DNA of 64,000 nucleotides from NCBI RefSeq assembly GCF_000633415.1, contig NZ_AYMV01000035.1:1-64000 (forward strand), read 5' to 3'. The notes below the pieces were generated by a model that saw only the letters and a list, made by a program, of their open reading frames with translations, had not been told where the DNA came from and ran no database searches. This document shows, piece after piece, positions 46,875 to 56,533 of the stretch (its first letter is position 1; each line of letters starts with the position of its first letter). The translations under genes were made by a program, and so were the position numbers. Origin of the DNA: Leucobacter sp. PH1c (GTDB lineage Bacteria; Actinomycetota; Actinomycetes; Actinomycetales; Microbacteriaceae).

Positions 46875-48391
46875 CGTTCGTCCTCCTGGGTCACGGGTCC
46901 ATTCTCCTCCGGCGCGGCGCGGAGCATCGACAAGCGCACCGAGGTCCCGCCGCCCGGGCCGGGCACGATCCGCGCCGTGCCGCCGGCGCGCTCCATCCGG
47001 CCGAGGATCGACTCGCGCACGCCCATGCGGTCGGCGGGGAGCGCACTCGGGTCGAGGCCCGGGCCGCGATCGGTGACGTCGATCGAGACCCGCTCGCCGT
47101 TCGACTCGAGGTAGACGGTCACGTCGCCGCCCGCGTGCCGCGCGGCGTTCAGCATCGCCTCGCGCGCGGCGGCGACGATCGCTTCGGGGGCGATCCCGGC
47201 GGCGCCCACCTCGACCACCTCGAAGCGGACCGGGTGGTGCGCCTCCAGTGCGGCCGCGTGCGTGCGCAGCTCCTCGGCCGCGGCCTCGCGCTCGCGCGGC
47301 GGAGCCCCGTCGGCGGTGCGGAACAGCCATTCCCGCAGCTCGCGCTCCTGCCCGCGGGCGATCCGGGCCACCTCGCTGCCGGGGGCCGAGCGCTGCTGGA
47401 TCAGCGCGAGCGTCTGGAGCACGGAGTCGTGGAGGTGCGCCGCGATATCGGAGCGCTCAGCCTCTCGGGCGCGCGCCGCGCGCTCGGCCATGAGTTCGCG
47501 GTTGAGGCGCAGCAGCCAGGGCGAGATGGCGAGCGCGACCCCCGCGAGCACCGCGAACGCCGCCGTGATGACCGTCCACGCGTTGGGTTCGCGGGCGGTG
47601 ATGAAGAACATGAGCACGCCGGCCGCGACGAGCGCGAGGGCGCCAAGCACGCGGGGCACCTGGTTGCGGTCCGGTCGGTTGCGGTCGGCGATCTGCCACC
47701 AGGTGAGGCCGACGCCGACGAGGACCGCCATGGCGGGGAGCAGCAACTCGAGGTTGATGCGTACGCCGAGCCGCACGAGTACGAAGCCGATGCCGGTCAC
47801 GAGGAGGCAGGCGCCGAGGAGCAGCTCGGCGATCGGCCAGCGCGCACCCCGATCCCGCGCGGTCCCCTCGCTCGGGCCCGGGGCCGCGGGATGCACGATT
47901 GCCGAACTCGAGTCCGCGGACTTCGAATCCGCGGACTTCGAACGGGGCGGAGACGCTCCGGGCGCCGCGGGTGCCGTCGGTACCGCGGGTGTCACAGGGG
48001 CCACGGGGGCCACGGGCGCCACGGGCGCCACGGCTGCCACAGCGGGAGCGGGGACCACGGGGAGAGCGGCGCGTGCCTCGGGAGCAGCGGTCGGGGCTGC
48101 GGGCGCCACCGCGGTCCGCACCGGGTCAGCCGCTCCCGCTTCCCCGGCCGGTCGCGTGAGCGCGCTGCGCAGCGGCAGCACCCCCGTCGTCTCGCCCGCG
48201 CGGGGCACCGTCGCCCAGAGCCACCCGTAGAAGAGCACGCCCGCGCCGCCCATGAGCGCAAGGCCCACCATCACGGCGCGCACCACCGCCGTGGGCACGC
48301 CGAGGTGCGCCGCGAGTCCGCCGCACACGCCGGCGAGCAGGCGATCGTCGGTCGCGCGCACGAGCGGGGTCCTGGTCATGCTCCCATCCAA
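46871..48391 (-). CDS. PspC-domain sensor histidine kinase
   Basis: The 506-residue kinase begins with a PspC domain (LAGVCGGLAAHLGVPTAVVRAV) and one helix, followed by a Pro/Ala-rich spacer with repeated APV units, about four membrane helices (190-300), then a NarL-type kinase core: HisKA_3 with the acceptor His in DIAAHLHDSVLQTL, and an HATPase domain with EAMLNAARHAGG and DRGPGLD. The ATG at 48379 is an equally plausible start. It probably senses envelope stress and signals to the response regulator encoded downstream. Confidence 0.9.
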   Translation of the reverse strand: MDGSMTRTPLVRATDDRLLAGVCGGLAAHLGVPTAVVRAVMVGLALMGGAGVLFYGWLWATVPRAGETTGVLPLRSALTRPAGEAGAADPVRTAVAPAAPTAAPEARAALPVVPAPAVAAVAPVAPVAPVAPVTPAVPTAPAAPGASPPRSKSADSKSADSSSAIVHPAAPGPSEGTARDRGARWPIAELLLGACLLVTGIGFVLVRLGVRINLELLLPAMAVLVGVGLTWWQIADRNRPDRNQVPRVLGALALVAAGVLMFFITAREPNAWTVITAAFAVLAGVALAISPWLLRLNRELMAERAARAREAERSDIAAHLHDSVLQTLALIQQRSAPGSEVARIARGQERELREWLFRTADGAPPREREAAAEELRTHAAALEAHHPVRFEVVEVGAAGIAPEAIVAAAREAMLNAARHAGGDVTVYLESNGERVSIDVTDRGPGLDPSALPADRMGVRESILGRMERAGGTARIVPGPGGGTSVRLSMLRAAPEENGPVTQEDER

Positions 48392-48493
48392 GCAGCACGA
48401 GCCGGGATCGGGGACTTCCGGCCCCGCATTTCAGGGTCGGGTCAGGGGGAACCCCCATAGCCCCGGGGTCCCGCGGTCGCCCAGACTGGAGCC

Positions 48494-50317
48494 ATGAATG
48501 ATATCCCCTCCTCCGATCAGCCCGGTGGCCAGCCCTCGGGCCAGCCCGCAGGGACGCCCGGCGGCGCCCCCTTCGGGAGCGGCTTCTTCGCCTGGATCCG
48601 CGGCCTCGGCATCGTCCGCGGCAACGACCGCTGGTTCGCGGGCGTCGCCGGTGGCATCGCCGCGCGGGCCGGGATCGACCCGCTCATCGTGCGCGGCATC
48701 TTCATCGTCCTCGCCGTGCTCGGCGGGCCCGGGATCCTGCTCTACCTGCTCGGCTGGCTCCTCCTCCCTGACTTCACCGGCCGCATCCACGTGGAAGACA
48801 TCTTCCGGGGGCGAGCGCACGCCGGGGTCGTGACGGCGGCGATCGTCTTCGCCACGCTCGTCCTGATCCCGGCGTTCTTCTCGATCTTCTCCCCCGGGGC
48901 GTCGCCCTTCAGCGTGTGGGGCTGGGGCGTGTGGGGCGCGATCGGCATTCCCGAGTGGCTGCGCGGCACCCTCGCGTGGCTGTGCTGGATCGCGATCATT
49001 GTCGGTGGCGCCTTCTGGCTGCGCGCCGTGCTGCTTCGGCGCGGGCGATCCGCCGCTGAGCGCGAGGCCGCTGCGGGTGCCGCGGCAGGTTCCGCAGCGG
49101 GTGCGGCGGCCGCCGAGGCAGCCGGAGCCGCGCAGGCTGCGGCGGATGCCGCGGCGGGGGCAGCCTCCGCTGCTGGCGATGCGGCGCGCGGGGCGGCGAA
49201 CTCCGCGGGTGCCGCAGGCAGTGCGGCGGCCGCCGACTTCACGGCGCAGGCACGAGCCTTCGCCGATCGCACCGAGCAGGCCGCGCAGCGCGCCTCCGAG
49301 AGCGCGTCCGAGTGGGGCCAGCGCGCATCCGCGCAGGCCACCCGCTGGAGCGAAGAGGTGGGCCGCCAGGCCGACGAGTGGAGCGCACGGTACGCCGAGC
49401 ACCACGACGCGCACCGCATGGGCGTCGCGCAGTCGGTGATCACGCTCGCGCTCGCGCTCCTCGCCGGCGGCGTGAGCGCCGCCTGGGCCCTCACCGTGCT
49501 GTCGGTGTCGCCCACCACAGCCATGATCGGCGGGCTCACGGTCGCGGTCGCCGTGCTCGCGGTGTCGATCATCATCGCCGGGATCCGCGGACGGCACACG
49601 GGCTGGATCGGTTTCCTCGCGACGTGCGGCGTCGCCGCCCTCCTCATCACGGTCGTGCTTCCGTGGGGCACGCGCTTCCAGCCGTTCGGCACGATGCACG
49701 TGGCCGGAACCGAGGCGCCGGGCACCGTGCTCATCGCGGGCACGAGCCAGATCGATCTCACGTCGCTCGACGACCGCGAGCCCCGCGCGGAGACGCTCGA
49801 GGTGTGGCAGCTCGCGGGCAACGCCGAGATCGAGCTCCCCGATCACGCTCCCGTCGTCGTGCAGGTGCGCCTGCTCGCGGGCGCGGTCACCGAGCTCGGC
49901 GACGAGCCCCGCAGCTCGGGCGGACCGTTCCTGCTCCGGAACATCTCGGCCAACCTCCCGCCGCGCGGGAGCGACGCCTACGACGCGGCGGCCGCCGAAG
50001 CCACGGTCGTCACGGTCACAATGCTTGCGGGCCGGGTCGAGGTCGACGGCGTCCGGGAGGCCAGCGCCGAGCGCGCGCCCCGTGCGAACGAGCAGTCGGG
50101 TTCGGCCGGGTCGGAGCGCGACCAGGCGAACGCCGATGAGCGGTCGCGACTGGAGGCCGAGGACCGGGAGCGCACCCGCATCGAATCGGAGATCGATCGC
50201 ATCGATTGGAAGCTGAGCGAGCCGGGTCTGAGCGATCGCGCGGCACGTGAACTGGAATCCTCCCGCGAGGCGCTGATCGACGCGCTGGACGGTCTGACCA
50301 CGGAGGTGGCACGATGA
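48494..50317 (+). CDS. PspC-domain membrane protein with Ala-rich amphipathic insert
   Basis: The 607-residue protein starts with a Gly/Pro-rich tail and a PspC domain (FAGVAGGIAARAGIDPLIVRG) with a membrane helix. Two more helices follow, then a long Ala-rich amphipathic coil (about 190-310), further helices and a C-terminal beta region (MHVAGTEAPGTVLIAG, about 405-510) of a kind often seen in membrane-stress proteins. A charged tail with an ESEIDRIDWKLSE coiled coil ends it. It is divergent from the PspC kinase, so it may be both target and feedback partner. CAGACT ends six bases before the ATG. Confidence 0.82.
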   Translation: MNDIPSSDQPGGQPSGQPAGTPGGAPFGSGFFAWIRGLGIVRGNDRWFAGVAGGIAARAGIDPLIVRGIFIVLAVLGGPGILLYLLGWLLLPDFTGRIHVEDIFRGRAHAGVVTAAIVFATLVLIPAFFSIFSPGASPFSVWGWGVWGAIGIPEWLRGTLAWLCWIAIIVGGAFWLRAVLLRRGRSAAEREAAAGAAAGSAAGAAAAEAAGAAQAAADAAAGAASAAGDAARGAANSAGAAGSAAAADFTAQARAFADRTEQAAQRASESASEWGQRASAQATRWSEEVGRQADEWSARYAEHHDAHRMGVAQSVITLALALLAGGVSAAWALTVLSVSPTTAMIGGLTVAVAVLAVSIIIAGIRGRHTGWIGFLATCGVAALLITVVLPWGTRFQPFGTMHVAGTEAPGTVLIAGTSQIDLTSLDDREPRAETLEVWQLAGNAEIELPDHAPVVVQVRLLAGAVTELGDEPRSSGGPFLLRNISANLPPRGSDAYDAAAAEATVVTVTMLAGRVEVDGVREASAERAPRANEQSGSAGSERDQANADERSRLEAEDRERTRIESEIDRIDWKLSEPGLSDRAARELESSREALIDALDGLTTEVAR

Positions 50318-50778
50318 ACGCCCACGAGAACGCCGCCGGAGCGGCTCCCCTGCCGGGCGAGGGCGCGGCGCAGGATCCCGCGCAGCCGGGCGCCACGCAG
50401 CCGGGCGCCGCGCAGCCGGGCGCCGCGCAGCCGGATCCCGCGCAGCAGGATCCCGCGCCGGAGTTCCCGCAGCCGGAGCAGCCGGAGCAGCCGGAGCAGC
50501 CGGCCCAGCAGGCCCAGCAGGCCCAGCAGGCCCAGCAGGCCCACCCTGCCGCGGCAGCTCCGGCACCAGCTCCCGCACCGCGCCGCAAGCCGGCGCCGCG
50601 CACCGGCCCGATCGTGTGGGGCGCGCTCGTGCTCGCCTTCTGCGGCTACATCGCGCAGCGCATGCTCGGCACGGACGGCTTCGATGCGGCGACCTGGATC
50701 GCAGCGACCACGATCGGGCTCGGCGTGCTACTGCTCGGTGTCGGCGCGGCCGTGCTGATCAGGAACCGGCGCCGCTAG
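50314..50778 (+). CDS. Small membrane protein with Gln/Pro-rich repeats
   Basis: The 154-residue product has a low-complexity N-terminal half made of repeated QPGAA, PEQ and QQAQQA units, and two C-terminal membrane helices (GPIVWGALVLAFCGYIA and TTIGLGVLLLGVGAAVLI). Its start overlaps the stop of the PspC protein by four bases, so the two are co-translated. No function can be named. The DNA from 50376 to 50540 is built from repeated 9- and 15-base units. Confidence 0.8.
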   Translation: MNAHENAAGAAPLPGEGAAQDPAQPGATQPGAAQPGAAQPDPAQQDPAPEFPQPEQPEQPEQPAQQAQQAQQAQQAHPAAAAPAPAPAPRRKPAPRTGPIVWGALVLAFCGYIAQRMLGTDGFDAATWIAATTIGLGVLLLGVGAAVLIRNRRR

Positions 50779-50815
50779 CGGCACCCGCCCCCGCACGGGC
50801 ACCCGACAGCCCACC

Positions 50816-50878
50816 CAAATCGCTTCGACTTTGCTCCGGTATTCGCCCCCGATACCGGAGCAAAGTCGAAGCGATTTG
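50816..50878. repeat. Long intergenic hairpin, copy 1
   Basis: A perfect 27-bp stem (50816-50842 with 50852-50878) with a nine-base loop lies between convergent genes. It has no T-run on either side. The arm near the loop is CCGGTAT. It has the same stem and loop lengths as the element at 63011-63073, and the arms match at 21 of 27 positions with the differences compensated. Confidence 0.92.
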
Positions 50879-50911
50879 CTGCGGCGCGGGGCGCAGCGCG
50901 GGGCGGGCCAG

Positions 50912-52423
50912 CTAGGACCGGATGCGCGGGATCTCGCGGGTCTGCGTCGAGATCCAGTGGAGCGGAACCTCGATCGAGACCTTCGTGCCGCCCCCCTCAT
51001 CGGGTGCCCAGACGATGCTGCCGCCGAGCTCGCCCTCGACGAGGGTGCGCACGATCTGCGTGCCGAGCCCGTCGCCGACGGTGCCGCCGGGAAGCCCCGT
51101 GCCCGTGTCGACGACCTCGACGGCGAGGCGCTCCTCCGTGCGGTCGGCGCGCACGAACACCGATCCCTCGCGGCCCGCGAGCCCGTGCTCCACCGCGTTC
51201 GTGACGATCTCCGTGAGCGCGAGCGCGAGCGGCGTCGCGTACTCCGAGGGGAGCTCGCCGAAGGCGCCCTCCTTGTGCGGGTGCACCGTCGTGCCGTGCA
51301 GGCTTGCCACCTCGGCGGCGAGCCCCACGACCCGATCGAACACCTCGTCGAAGTCGACGATCTGCGAGAGCCCCGTCGAGAGCGTGTCGTGCACGACCGC
51401 GATCGCCGCGACGCGGCGCATGGCCTGGCCGAGCACCTGCTTCGCCTCCTCGCTGCGCGCGCGGCGGGCCTGCACGCGCAGCAGCGAGGCCACGGTCTGC
51501 AAGTTGTTCTTCACGCGGTGGTGGATCTCGCGGATCGTCGCGTCCTTCGTGATGAGCTCCTGCGCCTGCTGGCGGAGCTCCGTGACGTCGCGCGTGAGCA
51601 CGACACCGCCGACGCGCTTCCCGTCGCGGATCACGGGGATCGAGCGGAGCGTCACCGTGCGGCCGCGCGCATCGATCTCGACGCGCTTCGCGATCTTTCC
51701 CTGCGCGATGAGCGGCAGGGACTCGTTCGTGTCGAACTGCCCCTTCACGACCTCGGCGATCACCTCGGCGAAGTTCTCGCCCTCGATCTCATCGCGGTAG
51801 CCGAGCGTGGTGAAGGTGGTCTGCGTGTTCGGGCTCGCGAACGTGGCCTCGCCGTCGAGGTTGATCCGCACGAGGCCGTCGGAGGCGCGGGGGGATCCCT
51901 GCTCCCCGCCGCGGGTGTTGCCTGGCGCCGGGAAGAGCCCCTCCTGGATCATGTCGAGCAGGTCGCCCGCGACCTCGCGGAACGCTGCGCCGATGCGGGA
52001 GGCGGGCTGCGTATCCGCGACGCTCGTGTGCACCGTGATCACGGCGAAGGGCCCGTGCACGGCGCCCTGGGCGTCGCGGCGGCTCACCGAGTACGCCGTG
52101 AGGCGCATCGGGTTCTCCTCGTACCAGGCCGGCGAGGTCGAGGCCGCGCGCTCCCCCGTCTCGATCGCCTGGTCGACGATCCCGCGCCAGTCGGGGCGGA
52201 GGAAGTCGCCGATCACGTCGCGGTAGAACAGCGTCACCGAGCCGGCTGGGCGGCTGTGCGCCGCCGCGAGGTAGTCGCCGTTCTCCGTCGGCACCCAGAG
52301 CACCACGTCGCTCAGCGCGAGATCGGCGAGCAGTTGCAGGTCGAGGGTGAGCAGCTCAAGCCACTCGATCTCCTCTTCGCTGATGGAGGAGTACTTCGTT
52401 GCAAGGTTCCGGAGAGTGGCCAC
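50912..52423 (-). CDS. PdtaS-like sensor histidine kinase
   Basis: This 503-residue cytosolic kinase has an N-terminal GAF-like domain (LLADLALSDVVLWV), a PAS domain (about 180-285) and a HisKA_2/HWE-type core with the acceptor His301 or His302 in IREIHHRVKNNLQTVASLL. The HATPase domain has EIVTNAVEHG and GLGTQIV. In mycobacteria PdtaS signals to the RNA-binding regulator PdtaR, which is not in this window. The GTG start aligns with PdtaS N-termini; TACGCT (52430-52435) ends six bases before it, so it is probably leaderless. Confidence 0.9.
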   Translation of the reverse strand: MATLRNLATKYSSISEEEIEWLELLTLDLQLLADLALSDVVLWVPTENGDYLAAAHSRPAGSVTLFYRDVIGDFLRPDWRGIVDQAIETGERAASTSPAWYEENPMRLTAYSVSRRDAQGAVHGPFAVITVHTSVADTQPASRIGAAFREVAGDLLDMIQEGLFPAPGNTRGGEQGSPRASDGLVRINLDGEATFASPNTQTTFTTLGYRDEIEGENFAEVIAEVVKGQFDTNESLPLIAQGKIAKRVEIDARGRTVTLRSIPVIRDGKRVGGVVLTRDVTELRQQAQELITKDATIREIHHRVKNNLQTVASLLRVQARRARSEEAKQVLGQAMRRVAAIAVVHDTLSTGLSQIVDFDEVFDRVVGLAAEVASLHGTTVHPHKEGAFGELPSEYATPLALALTEIVTNAVEHGLAGREGSVFVRADRTEERLAVEVVDTGTGLPGGTVGDGLGTQIVRTLVEGELGGSIVWAPDEGGGTKVSIEVPLHWISTQTREIPRIRS

Positions 52424-52639
52424 GTCACCAGCGTAGAGCACGGGCACCGCGGGGAGGCGACGACGCGGATGGGCGCCCCGAACGCACAGTGCGCAAACGC
52501 CGTTGACGCCCGGTAGGACCCGCTTCCTAAGGTGGGCTGCGCGGGCATCGAGGCCCGCGCACCGCTCTCCCGGCCGCACGGGCGACACCGGGGGAAATCG
52601 CGCAGCGCAGCAGATCCGGGACCCTCGAAAGGACCCCGC

Positions 52640-53170
52640 ATGACGCCATCCCTCGGTGCTGCCCGCGCACCGCTCCCGCCCCGCCTCCGGCTGGTTCCCC
52701 CGCCGCAGCCAGCTGGGCCGCGAATGGGGCCGCGAACGGAGCCGCCGCAGCCGACGGCGCAGCGGCCGGAGTCGCAACCGCGACCGGAGCCCCTGGCGCC
52801 ACCGCGCCCGCTCCGCGACGCGGTCCGCGAGGACCCGCCGCTCCCCGCGGCCGCGATCCAGCGCCTCGCACTGTGCGCGGCCGAGGTGCTCGACGGCAGC
52901 CGCGCGATCGGCCAGCTCGCCGGGGCGATCACGGAAGAGGTTGCGCAGGAGCTCGCCGCGCGGCGCGCACTGCGCACGGAGCGGCGCACGCTCTACCGGG
53001 ACGAGCGACGCGTGGTGCCCGTGCCCGGGCCGCCGCACGCGAGCGCGCCGCGCCCCGGAGTGGTGGAGGCCGCGGTGGTGCTCCACGCCCCCGGGCGCAC
53101 GCACGCCGTCGCACTCCGCTTCGAAGTGCGCCGGGGCGCTTGGCGGGTGACGCACCTCACCGTGCTGTGA
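52640..53170 (+). CDS. Rv3235-family (DUF6459-like) protein
   Basis: The 176-residue protein has a Pro/Arg/Ala-rich disordered first half and a compact C-terminal domain with CAAEVLDGSRAIGQL, RRTLYRDERR and VVEAAVVLHAPGRTHAVALRFE. That pattern matches the Rv3235 family found near secA and related loci in actinobacteria; function is unknown. AAGGA lies seven bases before the ATG, and TTGACG (52503-52508) is a possible -35 upstream. Divergent from the PdtaS-like gene. Confidence 0.8.
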   Translation: MTPSLGAARAPLPPRLRLVPPPQPAGPRMGPRTEPPQPTAQRPESQPRPEPLAPPRPLRDAVREDPPLPAAAIQRLALCAAEVLDGSRAIGQLAGAITEEVAQELAARRALRTERRTLYRDERRVVPVPGPPHASAPRPGVVEAAVVLHAPGRTHAVALRFEVRRGAWRVTHLTVL

Positions 53171-53184
53171 GCCGCGTCACCCGT

Positions 53185-53206
53185 GCCCCCGGCGTGCGCC
53201 GGGGGC
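53185..53206. terminator. Short terminator hairpin
   Basis: GCCCCCGGC (53185-53193) pairs with GCCGGGGGC (53198-53206) around a four-base loop between the convergent Rv3235-family gene and rlmB. Confidence 0.7.
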
Positions 53207-53225
53207 CGTGCCGAACGGACCGGGA

Positions 53226-54235
53226 TCAGGCCTCGGGCGTCGCGCTGCCGCGCAGGCGGGAGACCTCGTACAGCGCCACGCTCGCCGCGATTCCGGCGTT
53301 CAGCGACTCGGTGACCGCGTGGATCGGGATCGAGACGATCGCGTCGCACGTCTCGGTGACGAGGCGCGAGAGCCCCTTGCCCTCGGAGCCGATGACGATC
53401 ACCATCGGGCGATCCGCGAGCTCGAGCCCAGGCAGCATGACGTCCCCGTCGCCGTCGAGACCGACGACGAAGATGCCCTGCTTCTTGTACTCCTTGAGCG
53501 TCTGCGTGAGGTTCGAGGCCATCGCGACGGGGATCCGCGCCGCGGCGCCCGCCGAGGTCTTCCACGCGGCCGAGTTCAGCCCGGCCGAACGGCGCTGGGG
53601 CACGATGACGCCCTGGCCGCCGAACGCGCCGACGGAGCGGATGATCGCGCCGAGGTTGCGGGGATCGGTCACACCGTCGAGCGCGACGATCAGCGGCGTC
53701 TCGTCGCGGTCGATGATCTCGTCGAGCATCTCCATGGGGTGCGCGTACGCCATGGGCGGCACCTTGAGCACGACGCCCTGGTGCACGGTATCGCGCTCGG
53801 TCATGCGGTCCATCTCGGGGCGCATGACCTCGAGCACGGGGACGTTGCGGTTCGTCGCGAGGCGGAGGATCTCGCGCATGCGGTCGTCCATCTCGACGCG
53901 CGCCGCGATGTACAGCGTCGACGCGGGGATCTTCGCGCGCAGCGCCTCGAGCACCGCGTTGCGGCCGGTGACGAGCTCGGACTCGTCCTTCTTGCGGGGT
54001 CCGCCCGCGCTGCGGCCGCGATCGAGCGTCTGCCCGGTGCGCGCGGCGTGGCGCTCCTTCGCAGCGGCGTAGCGCTCGCGCGACTTCTTCGCCTTGAAAG
54101 CGGCGTGGTACTCGCGGTCCTCCGCCTTGGGGGTGGGGCCGCGCCCCTCGAGGGCCTGGCGACCCTGCCCACCGGAACCGACGGCCTTGCCGAGGCCCTT
54201 CTTGCGGACGGCGCCGGTGCGGCTCTTCTTGTTAC

Positions 54236-54239
<4 letters not shown>
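53226..54239 (-). CDS. rlmB: 23S rRNA 2'-O-methyltransferase, RlmB/TrmH (SpoU) family
   Basis: This SPOUT-class enzyme probably methylates a 23S rRNA ribose. The 337-residue protein has a basic N-terminal extension (1-85), a substrate-binding domain ([12 protein letters not shown]) and the trefoil-knot catalytic domain with [26 protein letters not shown] and [11 protein letters not shown]. The start overlaps the cysS stop by four bases, the usual cysS-rlmB pair. Confidence 0.93.
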
Positions 54240-55690
<1,451 letters not shown>

Positions 55691-55703
55691 CCCTCAATCC
55701 TAA

Positions 55704-55746
55704 CGTCCGCTGCCCGCGCCCCCTTCGGGGACGCGGGCAGCGGACG
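55704..55746 (-). terminator. Terminator after phoU
   Basis: A perfect 15-bp stem (55704-55718 with 55732-55746) follows phoU and separates it from cysS. Confidence 0.85.
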
Positions 55747-55754
55747 GAACGGGC

Positions 55755-56396
55755 TCAGTCGAGCGAGCCGCTCAGGAAGAACTGCATCTGCTTCGCGACG
55801 CTCACCGCGTGGTCGCCGAAGCGCTCGTGGTAGCGGCTCGCGAGGGTCGCATCGACCACACCGGTCGGGTTGTTCGCGAGCTTGTCGCTCAGCACCTTCT
55901 CGAAGACCTTGGCGTGCAACTCGTCGAGATCGTCATCGAGGTCGCGGACCTCGTCGATCACGCTCGGATCCTGCGTGCGCAGCAGCTCGACGATCTTCGA
56001 CGCCATCTCCACGTCGAGCGCGGCCATGCGCACGAACGTCTTCGTGAGCCCCTTCGGAACGGCACTCTCCGGGTAGCGGTAGCGTGCGAGCTGGGCGATG
56101 TGCTGGGCGAGATCCGCCATCCGCTCGAGCGAGGCGCTCATGCGGAGCGCGCCGACGACGAGCCGGAGATCGGAGGCCACCGGCTGCTGGCGCGCGAGGA
56201 TGTCGATCGCGAGCTGATCCAGCTCTGCGGCGAGCGCCTCGATCTCGTCCACGCCGTCGATGACCTGCTCGGCGACCGCGACGTCGGAGTTCCCGAACGC
56301 GCTCGTCGCGTTCTCGATCGCGTCCTCGACCAGCTCGGCGATCTTGACTAGTCGGTCCTGCACCTCGCGCAGCTCTTGCTGAAACACCTCACGCAT
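55755..56396 (-). CDS. phoU: Phosphate signalling protein PhoU
   Basis: PhoU couples phosphate uptake to the phosphate-sensing kinase and keeps the Pho response off when phosphate is plentiful. The 213-residue all-helical protein has the duplicated three-helix repeat with EIEALAAELDQLAIDIL and DDDLDELHAKVFEKVL. GAGG lies eight bases before the ATG. It is divergent from senX3-regX3 and shares a region with Pho-box-like repeats. Confidence 0.96.
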   Translation of the reverse strand: MREVFQQELREVQDRLVKIAELVEDAIENATSAFGNSDVAVAEQVIDGVDEIEALAAELDQLAIDILARQQPVASDLRLVVGALRMSASLERMADLAQHIAQLARYRYPESAVPKGLTKTFVRMAALDVEMASKIVELLRTQDPSVIDEVRDLDDDLDELHAKVFEKVLSDKLANNPTGVVDATLASRYHERFGDHAVSVAKQMQFFLSGSLD

Positions 56397-56453
56397 GCGG
56401 TTTCCTCTCTTGGTTTCGCGCCTCCGGGCACCCTTCCCAGTGTGAAAGGCTCC

Positions 56454-56511
56454 GGTGAACCGGGCCGCACGGGGAGGTGAACAACAGTTGAACTCTGCCG
56501 GTTCGGTGAAC
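56454..56511. promoter_or_regulatory. Pho-box-like GGTGAAC repeat array
   Basis: GGTGAAC occurs at 56454, 56476 and 56505 and GTTGAAC at 56487. The first three are 22 and 11 bases apart, the 11-base phasing of streptomycete Pho boxes (direct GTTCACC repeats on the other strand). The array lies between phoU and senX3 and is the likely RegX3 target. Confidence 0.75.
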
Positions 56512-56533
56512 CCCCACCCCTACGATGAGAGAC

